Origin: Epichloe hybrida
Taxonomy: Eukaryota > Ascomycota > Sordariomycetes > Hypocreales > Clavicipitaceae
Reading direction: 5' to 3'
Assembly: GCA_019022495.1 (NCBI GenBank)
Contig: JAFEKR010000002.1
Span: 1,116,001 to 1,180,000 of the forward strand
Length of the DNA: 64,000 nucleotides
Each line of letters starts with the position of its first letter. Position 1 is the first letter of the stretch. Position numbers and translations under genes: made by a program. Shown one piece after another: positions 1 to 11,434 of this stretch. The notes below the pieces were generated by a model. The model ran no database searches and was not told where the DNA came from. It saw only the letters and a program-made list of their open reading frames with translations.

Positions 1-502
1 TGTCACCCCGGACACGACCAAGACTATTTCGGGGTCGGCCCTCGGCATCGGGCACGTCGCGATCCCGGGGGACCGCATCAAATGCTCGGCCTGGCCGTTC
101 CCGCGTAGCTGCAGCTTCACGTTCTTCTTTGCCGCTTTCTCTTACAGGTCGCTTTTCATCGCGGAAGTTACCGCCCATTTTGCCGTGGAATCGCTCGGCA
201 CCTTCGGCACCAAAGCTCTTCCGCGGCTTGACCATATTCCATCCGTCGCCGTCTTGGTCGCCGTCACCACGGCGCCGCAATGGATTGGAGCGACCATCGC
301 GAAGACGATCGCTTTCCGTATCACCACGGCTACGAATGCCCACGCGGCCGTGAGTATCGGCATCTCGCGAGCTCTTTTCATTGTCAAAAGCCTTGGTCCC
401 CCGAGCGGAGGAGAAGGCCATGCGGGGTGGACCAAAAACGATATCATCTGGGTCTTCGAAGAGAGGTTTCACCCCTCGACTGTCAGCAAATGGCAAAGTC
501 AT
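1..502 (-). CDS. 5' part of a basic, charged protein, probably GYF-domain family (runs off the window)
   Basis: An open frame of 167 codons runs on the minus strand from an ATG at 502 off the left edge. It is rich in Arg, Asp, Glu and Gly with many RD/GD dipeptides, and contains the motif WNMVKPRKSFG followed by ERFHGKMGG. I associate this motif with the low-complexity region ahead of the GYF domain in fungal Smy2/PERQ-type proteins, which bind proline-rich partners in mRNA decay and vesicle traffic. The GYF domain itself is not in the window, so the family call is tentative. The ATG at 502 is the first in this frame, but an upstream coding exon cannot be excluded. The composition is clearly coding-like compared with the shadow frames. 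Confidence 0.55.
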   Translation of the reverse strand, partial: MTLPFADSRGVKPLFEDPDDIVFGPPRMAFSSARGTKAFDNEKSSRDADTHGRVGIRSRGDTESDRLRDGRSNPLRRRGDGDQDGDGWNMVKPRKSFGAEGAERFHGKMGGNFRDEKRPVRESGKEEREAAATRERPGRAFDAVPRDRDVPDAEGRPRNSLGRVRGD

Positions 503-1952
503 TGTGCAGCAAGAGATTGACGACAGGGGCACTAACTTGCACTGTTACGGGAAACATGGCGATCGAGAGACCGTCGATTAGTCTGATCAACAAGCAGCGA
601 CGAGCCATTCGTTCTAGGCCGGTCATTGCCAGTTTTTGTGCCTTGGGTTCGAATTTGCTCCGACGGGGGACTGAAGTAGCGAATTCATTTAATATATATC
701 TCGCTATGCCGTCGTTCGGGGGGAAGGGGCGGGGGGGAGCAGACAAAAAACATACCCCATCCATTCCTCTGCGGGAGGTAGGTTATCTGGTCTCGTACAT
801 AGCGGCGACTCCCGCAAATGCAGCAGAAGCTCTGCTGAGTATCGAACGGCCATATCAGGGCGGCGAAGATGTGATGCCCATCTGACAAACGGCCACCGTT
901 ACGCCGCAAGGGGAGAGGGAGCGGAAAGAGGAGAGCTTGATGGATGCTGCGTGATGGAATCGTGAACGTGAATTGTGCGCTGCGACGATTAAAATGAGGA
1001 TCGAATTGACTGGCTCTGTGAAACCGACGAGGAATTGCGTAGCGGAAAGATGATGAGGTGGCAGGGCTGGATAGAGTCAGGGCTGGGGAGTTTGCGTAGT
1101 CGAAGTTGTTGAGGGCCGGATCAATGGTGCGATGTGGAGGAGTCGGGACTCGTGGCCAACAATTGGCGAGGGAGGAAGAAGGAAGAGCAAGCGGCCTTGG
1201 CCCAATGCGCAAGGGAGGGGGAGGGAGGAATACGTAGAGGAGAGCGCTGATTGAAGAAGAGACGCGCTAGCCTTTCAGGATGGAATATCACCGTAGACGA
1301 CTTCTGGCGAGATGTTGATATAAAAAAAAGATATTGCTTGGAGTAGCGAGCGGGTGGTGCTGAGGAGGTTTGGTGGTGGCTGGAAGAATTGCGACCCGTG
1401 GGATTTCATTTCGCCCAGCCAAAGTCAAGGCAGGCAGGCGAGCGGGCCAGGTGAGAGAGGGAGGCGAGCTGACACGGAGACGGAAAAAGAAGGACCCAGC
1501 AAAAAACCCCGCACACAGCAAAGGAAGTAGCAAGAAGTTACGGATTACGGACATCGAACAGGAAGCTCTTGCCGCCTCGAGCCTGATATCCCGTAACATC
1601 AGGCGACGAGAAGACAAATACATTGGGCTCCTGTCCTCCTGTCCCGCGCAGCAAAGAGCGGTCAGCTATTAGAATTGAAAGCAAAAGCATCTCCCCTGTT
1701 TGACGCGGTGCGTGCAATCGAATCAAACCCTGGCGATCTAGACAAGCACTTAGAACAGCAGCAGCCTGCAACAGGATCAGTCATGAAACGTGCAGCAATG
1801 GCAATGCGCCACATGGGACATGATGCAATACAGTGTACGCGCATGAATTGAGGAGCCGCCAAGCTGCCATTGAAGCATTGTCAAACTGACTACATAAACA
1901 TCCTCATCCATCGCGGTAGATCATGTTCTCGAATTCACACCCAACCAAATCT
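503..1952. other. Intergenic region, no supported gene
   Basis: This is the upstream region of the minus-strand gene ending at 502 and the downstream region of the glutathione transferase. It contains a G-rich stretch near 718-740 and purine-rich segments around 900-960 and 1200-1260. The open frames here overlap each other on both strands, have no recognisable domain and look like chance frames. Confidence 0.5.
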
Positions 1953-3268
1953 TCACTTGCCTCCCGCCGACGCAGCAGCAGCAACCTCCTCGTCCAACTT
2001 CAAGATATGCGGCAACGGTCCAACAGGCGTGATAGAGGGCGGATTGATCTGCGTATGGCTCCTCGTGTAATGCCACTTGATGTGCTCAAACTGCGTCGTA
2101 TCCTTGAACGCCCCATGGTTCCAGTACAAACTGCGCATCCACTTGTGCAAGGCGGGATACCCTGAACGAATGTCGCGAATGTTGCACTTGAAGTGTTGCA
2201 CGTAGACGGGGTCAAAGCGAATCAGAGTCACGTATAATCTGATGTCTGCCTCGGTGATTTCCTTGCCAAAATAGTACGGCCCGTCCTTTTGCTCCGAGAT
2301 GTGCTTCTCCGCGCGGTCGAGAGCTTCAAATAGAGCCATGACGTTGCGCTCGTAGGCCTCAGACGTGGTTGCAAAGCCGGATTTGTACACGCCGTTGTTG
2401 ACGAGATCGTAGGTCCAGGCGTTGGTGTCGTCGATTTGGCTGCGAAGAGACTCCGGGTAGAGTTGTATGGCGCGGTGCTTGTCGCTGACGAATTCGTCAA
2501 ACTGGCGCAGTTGCGTGAGTAAAAACAGAGTCCAATTGACAATCAAACGAGAGTCGGAATCAGAGAAAGAAGGCATGTGTCTCCTCCTTGGAAAATCATA
2601 CCTCAGTGCTGAGCATGCGCAAGATCTCGGAGCTCTCATTGCTGACAATAGCCCTCGCCTTCTTGTCGTACAGCACGGGAACGGTAAATCGTCCGTCGTA
2701 GTCCTTCTCGCTCTCGAAATAAACCTGCCGCAGATGCGTAAAGTTTTCATGGCCCTCAAGAGGATCCGGAACCACCTTCTCGCCGGGCTCCTTCTCGTCC
2801 TTGGTGGCGAAGCGCCATCCGCCTTGGCCAAGATGCCAGTGTACTGCGGAGAATGAGATGATGTCCTCCAAGCCCTTGAGCTTTCTCGCAATGAGGGTTC
2901 GGTGAGCCTGGTTACCATGGCGTGGTCAGCTATCCAGAGTCTTGGGTCGGTGTTGTGGCAAAAAGATATACAAGGGACGGAAACCTACCCATGGGCACGC
3001 ATAGCTGACGTATAGATGATATCGTCCCCTCTCGGGAGGATACTTTGCACCAGCCTCTCTGGAGATCCAATCTCGAAACGAGCTTACCTGGCGCTTAAAC
3101 TCGCCAGACTTGTCGTTTGGATGAACCCAGTCGGTGACCTTGCCGGAGGAAGCCTGTTCCCATGTTAATGCTGAATCTGATTATCGCTACGTAGTATTCT
3201 TTCAAAGGGCCACCATCGGATGAAAAGGGCCAAGATGGGCAGCAACATCACATCACGGCACCCACCAT
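1953..3268 (-). CDS. Glutathione S-transferase, ECM4/omega-like (xi class) glutathionyl-hydroquinone reductase
   Basis: The gene has four exons on the minus strand: 3268-3266 (just the ATG), 3153-2989, 2907-2602 and 2501-1953, giving 340 residues. All introns are GT-AG and the joined frame is exact. The N-terminal thioredoxin-like domain carries the catalytic Cys54-Pro55-Trp56 (context [12 protein letters not shown]), and the all-alpha C-terminal domain follows ([14 protein letters not shown]). The C-terminal part with [13 protein letters not shown] and a PVGP motif is typical of fungal Ecm4-type enzymes. These use a cysteine mechanism to remove glutathione from quinone conjugates and reduce mixed disulfides, usually in the cytosol. 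The first coding exon holding only the start codon is a small oddity, but the alternative in-frame starts lack the family's N-terminus. Confidence 0.88.
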
Positions 3269-4108
3269 TGTATGCCGGGTCTGCGTAGTGTCTAAAAATC
3301 GAAACAAAGTTTGATGAATCTTGCGAGATTGTGACGCGAAGTGCAACGCAGATGCGGGGTGATGTGTGATGTGGCAGGTTTTGTAGAGAGCACCCAAGAG
3401 GCGTGGGTGATCGGTCCTCATGATGGAGGGTGCTGGAGGGGCTGTATCTTGATCCGAGCCAAGTGCAACGTCAACGACGAAGGGTCTAACATTTCTCGGT
3501 TTGTTCCCAAGCTCACCCCAAGCGGTGGCAATTCGGGCAGTCACAGAGTGGGCACCACAAGCTGTGTACACTCGTAATATTACACTCATCATTTCTAATA
3601 GTGACGTAAACGTAAGCAGACAGCCTCGCCAGATAGGATTTAGCGTCTCTGCTGTGCAGTGCTGTGCTCATGTGATTCTAACATGACCACCCCCCCCCCG
3701 ATTTCCATTTATTACTGTCAGGGAGAGCTCCCTTGAAGCATAGGTTGTATGACGGCAGCGCGCATTGACAGGGATAAAACGCGAGGTCAGACATTAGTGG
3801 ATACGATGTATCAGAAGTACCTCCGTAGACTAGTCATTACCATAGCGCACTGTGTACCTTTCAGGTACAAAAGTCGGGTGCCGTCTGCACCTCTGATTGA
3901 CCGACATTGAACGCTTTTTATCATCCATTTACACCCCTACCTTGACAATTACACAACCATAAAAATGCCCGCTAGCAGCAAAGTCTCAAAGTAATCAGTG
4001 CACACTCATCATCACCGCAGCTGCGCCCACAAGACGTAGTGTTCTTTACGTAACTGATTCAACTTTATTCATTCAATCACATAGTCGTAAGTTCTATTCT
4101 CGTTTTGC
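3269..4108. other. Intergenic region between GST promoter and UBA1 3' end
   Basis: This is upstream sequence of the glutathione transferase and downstream sequence of UBA1. It contains a short C run at 3690-3699 and AT-richer sequence after 3880. I see no gene. Confidence 0.4.
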
Positions 4109-7100
4109 TCATCGCACCTTCACCTTGATGTACGGTACTTCGACGTCCTCCCCATCCAAATCTTCGGCCACCATTTCGAATATGACTTCCTTCTGGTGCG
4201 CTGGAATGGGCTGTTTAGAAACAGTTTCCACAAGCTTGCTTAGCTTCCAGCCCAGCCGCTCCTTCATCTTTGCTGGGGCGTGGAAGCTTGCGTACAACAG
4301 ACTGACGCCAGAACTTAACATCATGATATTCAAGCCCTTGCTCGTGAAGTGATCCAGGAGCTCTTGAAGAGTCATGTCATTCATCTCAAACCGGTCCCAA
4401 ATCTTGTCGAGCGAAACCTTGCCGTCGGGGCCCTTGTACTCAACCTTGGGGCTTGCAATGGGCTCGCTGAACCCAAAAAATGGCAGAGCGAGATTGATAA
4501 AACCGTTCTTGTACTGCTCAATGTCCTTCTTTCCATCGATGACCTTGTAGAGTTCCAAGACTACCAGTCCAGTGACGAGGGCGGTAGTCGTGGCAATTGC
4601 GGGGATGATTTTGCCAGCAATGAATTTGGTCTTGTGTCGGTCAGCTGGCTCGATCTTGTAGTTCTCGGCACGTAGATTGCTACAAGCCGTGATGAAGTCA
4701 ATGTGGTGGTTGGAGTCATCATCTTTTTCAAAGTCAACAGGCTGCAATTGGAAGCCAGAAAGCGTACTTGGCGCCGGGATGCTCGCAATGATCTTCTCAA
4801 GCTCCTCGTCGTCGTCGTTTCCTCCCGCGTTGGGATCCTGAAATTCAGTGTCAGCTTCTAGTAGCATGCTGGCACGTCAAGGGGAACAGGTGGTGTTTGA
4901 AACTTACCGGTTCCTTGTCGTCAGCCTGGATTCTGACGTTGGCGTCAGGGGCGAAGTCGGGAACGATGACATTTTCCAGCTCGCGTTGGTAAAGTGACTT
5001 GTCATTTCCAGGAGACTTGATGTTGAAATTGAATGCATGAAGATTGGCAGCAGCAACAACAAAATTAAAGTGTGTGGGGTTGTTGACGTCAAATTTTAAA
5101 GCGTCAGGAGCACGCTTGGGACCTGACCAGAACGGTGCACCACTTGATGTCGTCGAGTCTTTGGGAAAATTGTACAACAGCTGCTGGATCTTGTTGGTAA
5201 ACTCAGTTTCAAATTGCATTCTCGCCCATGCGATGCAGTCTTCAAAAGTGCGAGGTCGTGAGGTCGTGAGGTAATCGCGAATCGTCTCCAACGTGTCTTT
5301 TTGGTCTCCGCCTGATTCAAGAGTCATCTCCAAGAAGTTGGGCTGGGTCAGGTACAAGTTCACGGTCTGAGGCGCCTTGGCGAAGCATTTCTCAAACATG
5401 TAGTCCTTGGCCCAAGCGATGGTGTGCTCAATCCTGTTGGGAAAGCTCCGAATGGTACACATAGGAAATTCCTTTTCAGGTGGATCTTGAGAAGAGGAGT
5501 AAGATTCAGTCAGGTGCGGCAAAACAACCTGGGTGTTTCCCTTGGTTCCAAGAGTGCCACTCTCGAGGAGAGGCTTGCGAAAGAACACGCATCGTCGATC
5601 AACGTAGGTTCGTGCCTCCACATTGTCCAAAGCGTTCGTGACACCATCCAAGCTCTCCCAGAAATCCTCATTGAAGATGTTCTCTGTGTCTGCACTGACG
5701 CGATCCTTGAAGGTTTGAATATGGCCAACCAGGTCGGGGTTCATCTTCTGCACAGCCTTGGCGGCACAGTCGCTCTTCATTTTGCCAACATCATCGGCGC
5801 GGAACAAGAACTGCCGGTTCAAGTTGCTCTTTTCGATAGAATCCATGTCGGTGACGTATATTTTGCCTCTTGGCCCGGTACCCAAGCCCATCATGGCCCA
5901 GTTTTTCAACATCTCGCAGCCAATGGCACCTACACCAACCAAGAATTGTGTGAGGTTGGCGATTTTGTCCTGATATTCGGTTCCAAAGACTGCAATTTGG
6001 CCGTCATAGCGGCTACCGACGGGTTTGCACAGGTCGGGGCTTCTTTTGGTCGAGGTCGGTAATGACTCGAGAGAGTCAAAGTATAACCACTGATGAACAG
6101 GTTGGAATTTGCCAGACACGGCCTTGAGAATTTCCTGGGCAGCAATGCCACCGAAAAAGGCAGCCATTGGGCTCAAGTCACCGCGAGCTTGATAACTTAG
6201 TTCCCTGAGCAAATTCTCATCAAACTCGACCTCAAGCTTTTCCTCCGCGGCGAATTTCTTCGCAGCACCAAGAACAACAGCGGCGTCGTCGTCGTCCATA
6301 GGGTTTGGCAAGCGCCCTTTCAGGATCTGGAAAGCTTGAAGGGCCTGAAAACCGAGGTGCAGTTGTTGAGGTCGATCGGACTTGGCAAAGTCTGACATGA
6401 CAAAGTCCGGCTCCTTGAGAGCGACGGTGAAAGGCTTGAAGTTAATAATCTTCGGCATCTTGACTTGTTGGTACATACCACCTCGCCGATATTGCCCAAG
6501 ACCAGACACATCACCAATAGAAAAGGTGTAGGGTCCCCTGACGGTAATTTCGCGAGGCTCGCATCCATTCAAGCCTTCCATGCCCACAATCTCGGAGAAG
6601 GTGACACGGTCACCGTCTTCTAATCCATGTCTAGTTTCATCTAAAGCTGACACAAGACCTTCTTCATCAACTCCAGCCACAATCCCACTCAGTGGGGTTT
6701 CTCCAGTCGGGTCGACCACGGTGAACTTTTCGCCAAAGTCGCAAAAAAGGGAGCCGAACAGACCAAAGGTATCTGCGACAACCACATAAATTCCCTTGGA
6801 GTGGCAATAATCGCCGATGGCCTTCTGGGATTGAAGAGGAGTATTGGTGAGAACAACTACCTGGTATTTGTCAAATTGCGACAAGTCGCCATCGAGGCTG
6901 GTGCTTCGGAGTTAGAACATCATATTATATTGTTGGAGCAAGATGGGGTCAGGTTACCTAGAAGCCTCGTGGATCTTGACAGGGGTATAGGCATTCAGCT
7001 CGGCCACTCGTGGGGTCGTGGCATCATGTCTGGGTTTGCCAACGTCCTCGGGAGTGAGGAAGAACTGGGCAGAAAGGTCTGCGATCTCGACAGGTGCGGG

Positions 7101-7489
7101 GTCGTAGAGCGTCAGGCTCTTTACACCAGCCAGGGCGATATTCTTGGCGATTTCGACGCCAAGACCCTTGAGACCAACAGCAAGAACATTGGAAGCTCCC
7201 ATGCGTTTCATAGCCTCGTGGCCAAGAACGTAGAGCTGTCGACTGTAAAGGGATTCATCGATCTCGTTTCGACCGACATTAGATTCGTCTACCTGCATTA
7301 TGGTCGCAGGATCGACTTCTGGAGATTGTGTGGTCTATGAAGGATTCACGATTAGCACAATGAATTGCATCTCACGAGTGCCATAAGTTCAATCCAGGCA
7401 CCGGCGTTCCTGGCACAGGGAATGTGGCAGTCAACCACTGCTAGAGTATCGAGGTTGAGGCAAACGAGCTCCGGGCAACTTACAGCCAT
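4109..7489 (-). CDS. uba1: Ubiquitin-activating enzyme E1
   Basis: The exons on the minus strand are 7489-7484, 7334-6958, 6903-4908 and 4837-4109. They join in frame to 1035 residues, the usual E1 length. E1 adenylates ubiquitin's C-terminus with ATP and then holds it as a thioester. The inactive adenylation half begins with [13 protein letters not shown]. The active adenylation half has the nucleotide-binding loop [15 protein letters not shown]. The catalytic cysteine is Cys610 in this model (context [11 protein letters not shown]). A C-terminal ubiquitin-fold domain follows. The true N-terminus is unresolved. The minimal start is ATGGCT at 7489, but the frame upstream to about 7575 encodes a lysine/arginine-rich segment (LGKRKLSNGE) that looks like the family's N-terminal basic nuclear signal. 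No in-frame ATG precedes it, so a further short 5' exon is likely. Confidence 0.95.
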
Positions 7490-7703
7490 GATCCGCTTGA
7501 TGTTCGGCTGAGACTCTCCGTTGGAGAGCTTTCGCTTCCCCAGCGCGTCTGAACTGGGCGAGGGTGGAATCTTGAAGACAAAAGACTCAGCACCTAAGGA
7601 TGAGCTAAACCCCACCAAGATGCTAGACCTAATGGGAGGGGGATGATTGCAAGTGAGTTGTGGAACGGGTTTCTTGTTCGCAATTCGACTTTTTGATGGT
7701 GGC

Positions 7704-7717
7704 GGGGGGGGGGGGGG
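7704..7717. repeat. G14 homopolymer in the UBA1 upstream region
   Basis: This is a run of 14 G on the plus strand, upstream of the supported UBA1 coding exons. On the minus strand it would encode a proline run in an open frame that has no ATG. Confidence 0.6.
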
Positions 7718-7878
7718 TTGCGCCTGCTGTTGTATGTTTGAGCTGTAATGGCGAAGCTGCTGAAGCAACGTGGGCAGTTGTCGTTTGGGATCGGCAACCA
7801 AATCCACTTGTTAGGACGGTTGATGAGGTAATGGCCGGATCGAGTTCTGGCGAGATGACAAACGAGGCGCGGGTGGAT

Positions 7879-7939
7879 GCCACTCACAGCCACTCACAGC
7901 CACTCACAGCCACTCACTAACACTCACCAACACTCACTG
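7879..7939. repeat. 10-bp minisatellite (cactcacagc) and derivatives
   Basis: Three perfect units of cactcacagc (7881-7910) are followed by variant CACTCAC units to about 7939. They lie in the stretch between the UBA1 5' end and the EXO5 3' end. The rest of 7490-8335 holds no recognised gene. Confidence 0.6.
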
Positions 7940-8335
7940 CCCCTCGAACAGCTTCATGCAACGAGTTCCGGCTCGTCGGCCAGCGATCAGAATCAAAACA
8001 CATTCTTGGCACCCTGCCATGCCAAAAACTGACGATGAAGCATCATGCTGTATTGAATCCCCCAACTCGGCGACGACAAACTCCCACGCTGACAACAAAT
8101 TACTGGCTTACACCAGTTGACCCCCTTACTAGAATAGAAGCCTCTACTCGGTAGAAAGCGTTTGCGTTTGTGGACGACGTGGGCAGGCGTGGACGGAACA
8201 ATCCACTTCGATCCACCCACCACCACCTTCTACATCACGTCTGCTATTCCCAAACACATACACTGAAGCAGAGACAAGGCAAACCGAAGTAGCATCCGAA
8301 ATCGTCATCTCATCATTTATGATAGCTGGGCCTGT

Positions 8336-10011
8336 TTATGATACCAACGACTCACTGGCTTTACGGCGTGCCGAAACAATGTCCCCAGCTTTCCGCATGC
8401 GTTCCTCCACCATGGCGTTCCTCCATGAACATTTCTCTGCAAATTCACATGTCCTGCATTTGAAGGCTTCTTCAATGTCTACGCCCACAGCCTTGCGCTC
8501 GCCTTGCCACCATCTCATATAGCGTTTCAGATATCCGTCCAACACTTGGCTGGAAACCGGAAAGTCATGTATATCGATCTCCCTGCCATCGTCTCTGTGC
8601 ACATATTGAACCCGCAGCATCTGGCCCATCGACGCTTCACCTTCTGGGAATGTTAGTTTGACCTCTTCTTTGACAAGATTTGCCAGCTCCCTCAGAGTTT
8701 GATACTTGAGCTGTTCATGACTGGTAAAGTCTTCTTCGTCTGCAACTTCACTGCCCTGAGATTCGCCGTCTCCGTTTGCATCGAATTCACTCAACGAACA
8801 GTCGTGGAATATTTCATCATGAAGATCTCCCATTTGAGCAATAAATCCATCTGAGAGAGTGGCATCTGCGTCCAGCCCATAGCGACGAAATAGTTTTAGA
8901 AAATCCAGCTTCCCGGCGGCGATTTGCGAGATAAAACGATGATAGAGCATGAGTTGAATTTTGGCTGGTCTCAGCAGTGGCTTTGTAATCGGAGCCAATG
9001 ACCCTCTGGTTTTCACGTCGGCTAAATATACCTTGGGGAAAGCGGTGTTTTGAGATTTCACATCCAGGACAAAAAAATCTGTAAGCGATGTTTGTTTCGG
9101 ATGGCGTTGAGTTTGCTCCACAAGCTCTTCTTCGAAGTCTGGGTTCGGATTCTGATGGCTGACTGCATCTATCACTCCGTTGACAAGATTCCCTTCGACG
9201 ATTCCCCAAACTTCGAGCTCTCGTGTCAGGCCCGTCTCACGCAGAGTCCGCAGGCCTTGGATGAAATTCCATAACCTGAGGGCAAAGCCGTCTTCTTTCG
9301 TCGACACATCAACCTGAACTGTAGTGTGAACCTCATCTTCAAGCTCTCTATGAATTTTAGAACCTCCTTTCATGGCTGCTGTAACTGTGCGCCGGCCACC
9401 GGGGAGTTTTGTTAGTGTGTACGAGTACTGCAGTTCGCACCAAGCACCCGCAGTAAGATCCGTCACGGACAGCGGTCGCTTAGGAAATGACCTAAACCTT
9501 AATAGTGGAGAACGGTCATCTTCATGACTGTCAGATTCCCAAGCCTGAGCATTCGCAACTGAGCCCTCTTTTCCCTGGAGACTTTCGATCTCTGTCAAGG
9601 CGCGACTCACTAAACGCTTGAGGGTCAGTCAGCGCAAATAAGCGAAGAGATGCGGTTCACTGATACGCACAGTTTGGATAATGTGACGCTTGCATCAAGC
9701 GACACGGAAATGACGGATTCCGGACAGCAGGACGAAGACTCGTGACTAACAGCTTGGGCTGCCTGCAAGCCGTCAAAGACACCTTGGCGCGTAAACTTGG
9801 AGCTTTCATGATGGCTGATGGCGTCTGTCTGGCCAGGAAGCGCATCCAGACGTGCAATGCTATCGGTTGGCGCAGCTGGTGTATCGACCACGGCAGTCGA
9901 AGGGTACGGCCGGCTCTGTTCAGAAATAAGCTGAATCAGGAGCAGCTCATCTTCTGGTGAAAAGTCAGATCCATAATCGCTGCCATTATCCAAGATTTCG
10001 TGCCCAGCCAT
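8336..10011 (-). CDS. exo5: Exonuclease V, mitochondrial/nuclear single-strand exonuclease (EXO5/DEM1 family)
   Basis: EXO5 enzymes are iron-sulfur, single-stranded-DNA exonucleases of the PD-(D/E)XK fold that act in mitochondrial DNA maintenance and interstrand-crosslink repair. The main exon on the minus strand (about 9610-8336) shows the first cluster cysteine in TAGAWCELQYSY and the nuclease motifs GVIDAVSHQ and LADVKTRGS. The remaining cluster cysteines are in CRTCEFAEKC near the C-terminus, so all four Fe-S ligands are present. The first exon starts at ATG 10011, in an acidic N-terminus (SDYGSDFSPEDELL). The intron lies between about 9671 and 9605. Two splice choices both keep frame (gtgcgt to gtgag, or gtatca to ctcaag) and I cannot choose between them. 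An apparent upstream extension to 10158 starts with GTG and is unlikely. Confidence 0.85.
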
Positions 10012-10790
10012 TTCAATTCTGGGAGTGGTGCATCTTGACGACGTCTGAATGGTAACGGGTTCAGCTTCCTCTGGCCGATATCGAAGCGCCCTACCACCTA
10101 CCAGCGTGAATGGAGGGGGCGAATGTTTGACCTTGGCGCGTGAGGTGCACGCAGTCACGTGTGCCTTTGGTGTGGAGAGGGGCCCTTATGTCTGAATTAG
10201 GCAGGTGGTAAAAGTTTTATGTTTCTGCATGCTAAGAATTCTGCCGCTTTTAGCTGTAAGCTGGCCTGCCGCAGCTCCGCCGCTGAATCAAGGCACCATC
10301 GGACCTATCAGGTCAATGCCTATCAAGTCATTCATGCAAGTCCTTGCTTCTTCTTGTGGAGACTGCTTCAATTCCAGGCCGAGCGTCAGATCAGCCAAAG
10401 CATCGCCTCATTATTACCAGGCTGCCGTATTGCTGGTCATCAGCGACCATTCGATGTTGGCACAGCTGTTGCATCATACGCAAGTAATACAACTCGAAGA
10501 CATTGGAAGCTGAAGCCACCACTCATAAAGCAGTACTTCGCCAACGGAACAATTCATCGATGGAACCGGGCTAGGACTTTGAGTTCCGACTGTTTCAGCA
10601 GTGCCTGTCCTGCGGCCAAGTCTGTAAATGGTTGCCTTGGCTGGTTTCTGGTGCCTGCTGTCACTGAAGGCAGAAGTCATGCTGACCAAAACACTATTCG
10701 GCCTGAATCAGGACAGCCAGTGTTCATTTTCTTCGCTATTGATGAAGCTTCACTTTTTTATTCATTGGTTTTGTAGAGGTCTACTTAGTT
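10012..10790. other. Divergent promoter region between EXO5 and F-box gene
   Basis: This stretch separates two divergent genes. Its overlapping open frames have no domain I recognise, and nothing else stands out. Confidence 0.35.
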
Positions 10791-11434
10791 ATGGCAATGG
10801 ACGACCATCGCCCGCAATGTCAAGGAGCCATCGCCGGTCTAAAACACGGCAATGGCGGCGATGCGGCAAATAGACCCAAATGTGCAACTGGTGCGAATAT
10901 TCTGACGCTGCCAGCAGAGCTACAACTGGCAATATCGAATCTCCTGGTTTATCCGGACGCATTGTCTCTCAAACACACCAACAGAACCTTTTACGGCCTC
11001 GTCGATACTGGTGTGGTGCTGAAGATCGACTGGCTTGTCTCCCGCCGCAAACTACATTTGGAATGTCCCAACGACAGAGGCTGTGACCTGAGAAGCGATC
11101 TTCAATTTTGTCGTGGCAGCTTCGCGTAAGTTGATCGAAAATACATGTTTCAATGCAGCAACCGACCCGCCATTTAACTTGCAATCAATATGTCAGGCTA
11201 TTGATGAAACGACGGCGTGAACACATCGAGTGTGATTGTCGACCTGGTATTGGTTGTATTGTCTATGGTACGCCAACCTGCTCACACCGCCAAAGGAGCC
11301 CAGGCAGATGGCGATCTCGCGTCCATATCAAGATTACGATTGAACTTTGTGGGATTCTATTGGCCTTGTTACCTGTCTTGCTTGTCTGGTTATGGACTGC
11401 GGTGTCCAGGTGGTGCAATGGCATGGCTCACTGA
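10791..11434 (+). CDS. F-box-like protein with C-terminal membrane segment
   Basis: Two exons, 10791-11125 and 11197-11434, join in frame to 190 residues across a GT-AG intron. Residues about 36-75 form an F-box-like segment (ILTLPAELQLAISNLL, then DALSLKHTNRTFYGLV). This is the type of motif that binds Skp1 in SCF ubiquitin ligases. A cysteine-containing middle follows (CPNDRGCDL, then ECDCRPGIGC). The last ~30 residues contain a strongly hydrophobic stretch (GILLALLPVLLVWLW) ending shortly before the stop, which predicts a tail anchor. Many ascomycete F-box-like proteins share the SLKHTN pattern, and their substrates are unknown. The start could be Met1 or Met3 (two ATGs six bases apart). 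Confidence 0.72.

Noticed and set aside
685..1212. 175-codon minus-strand open frame
   Set aside because: Composition is that of promoter DNA, and it includes translated homopurine and poly-G tracts.
7600..7807. Proline-rich N-terminal extension of UBA1
   Set aside because: It starts with GTG, includes a proline run from a G14 homopolymer and has no in-frame ATG. Only the part after about 7577 looks coding.
10012..10158. N-terminal extension of EXO5
   Set aside because: It begins with GTG rather than ATG. The ATG at 10011 directly precedes the acidic N-terminus typical of the family.
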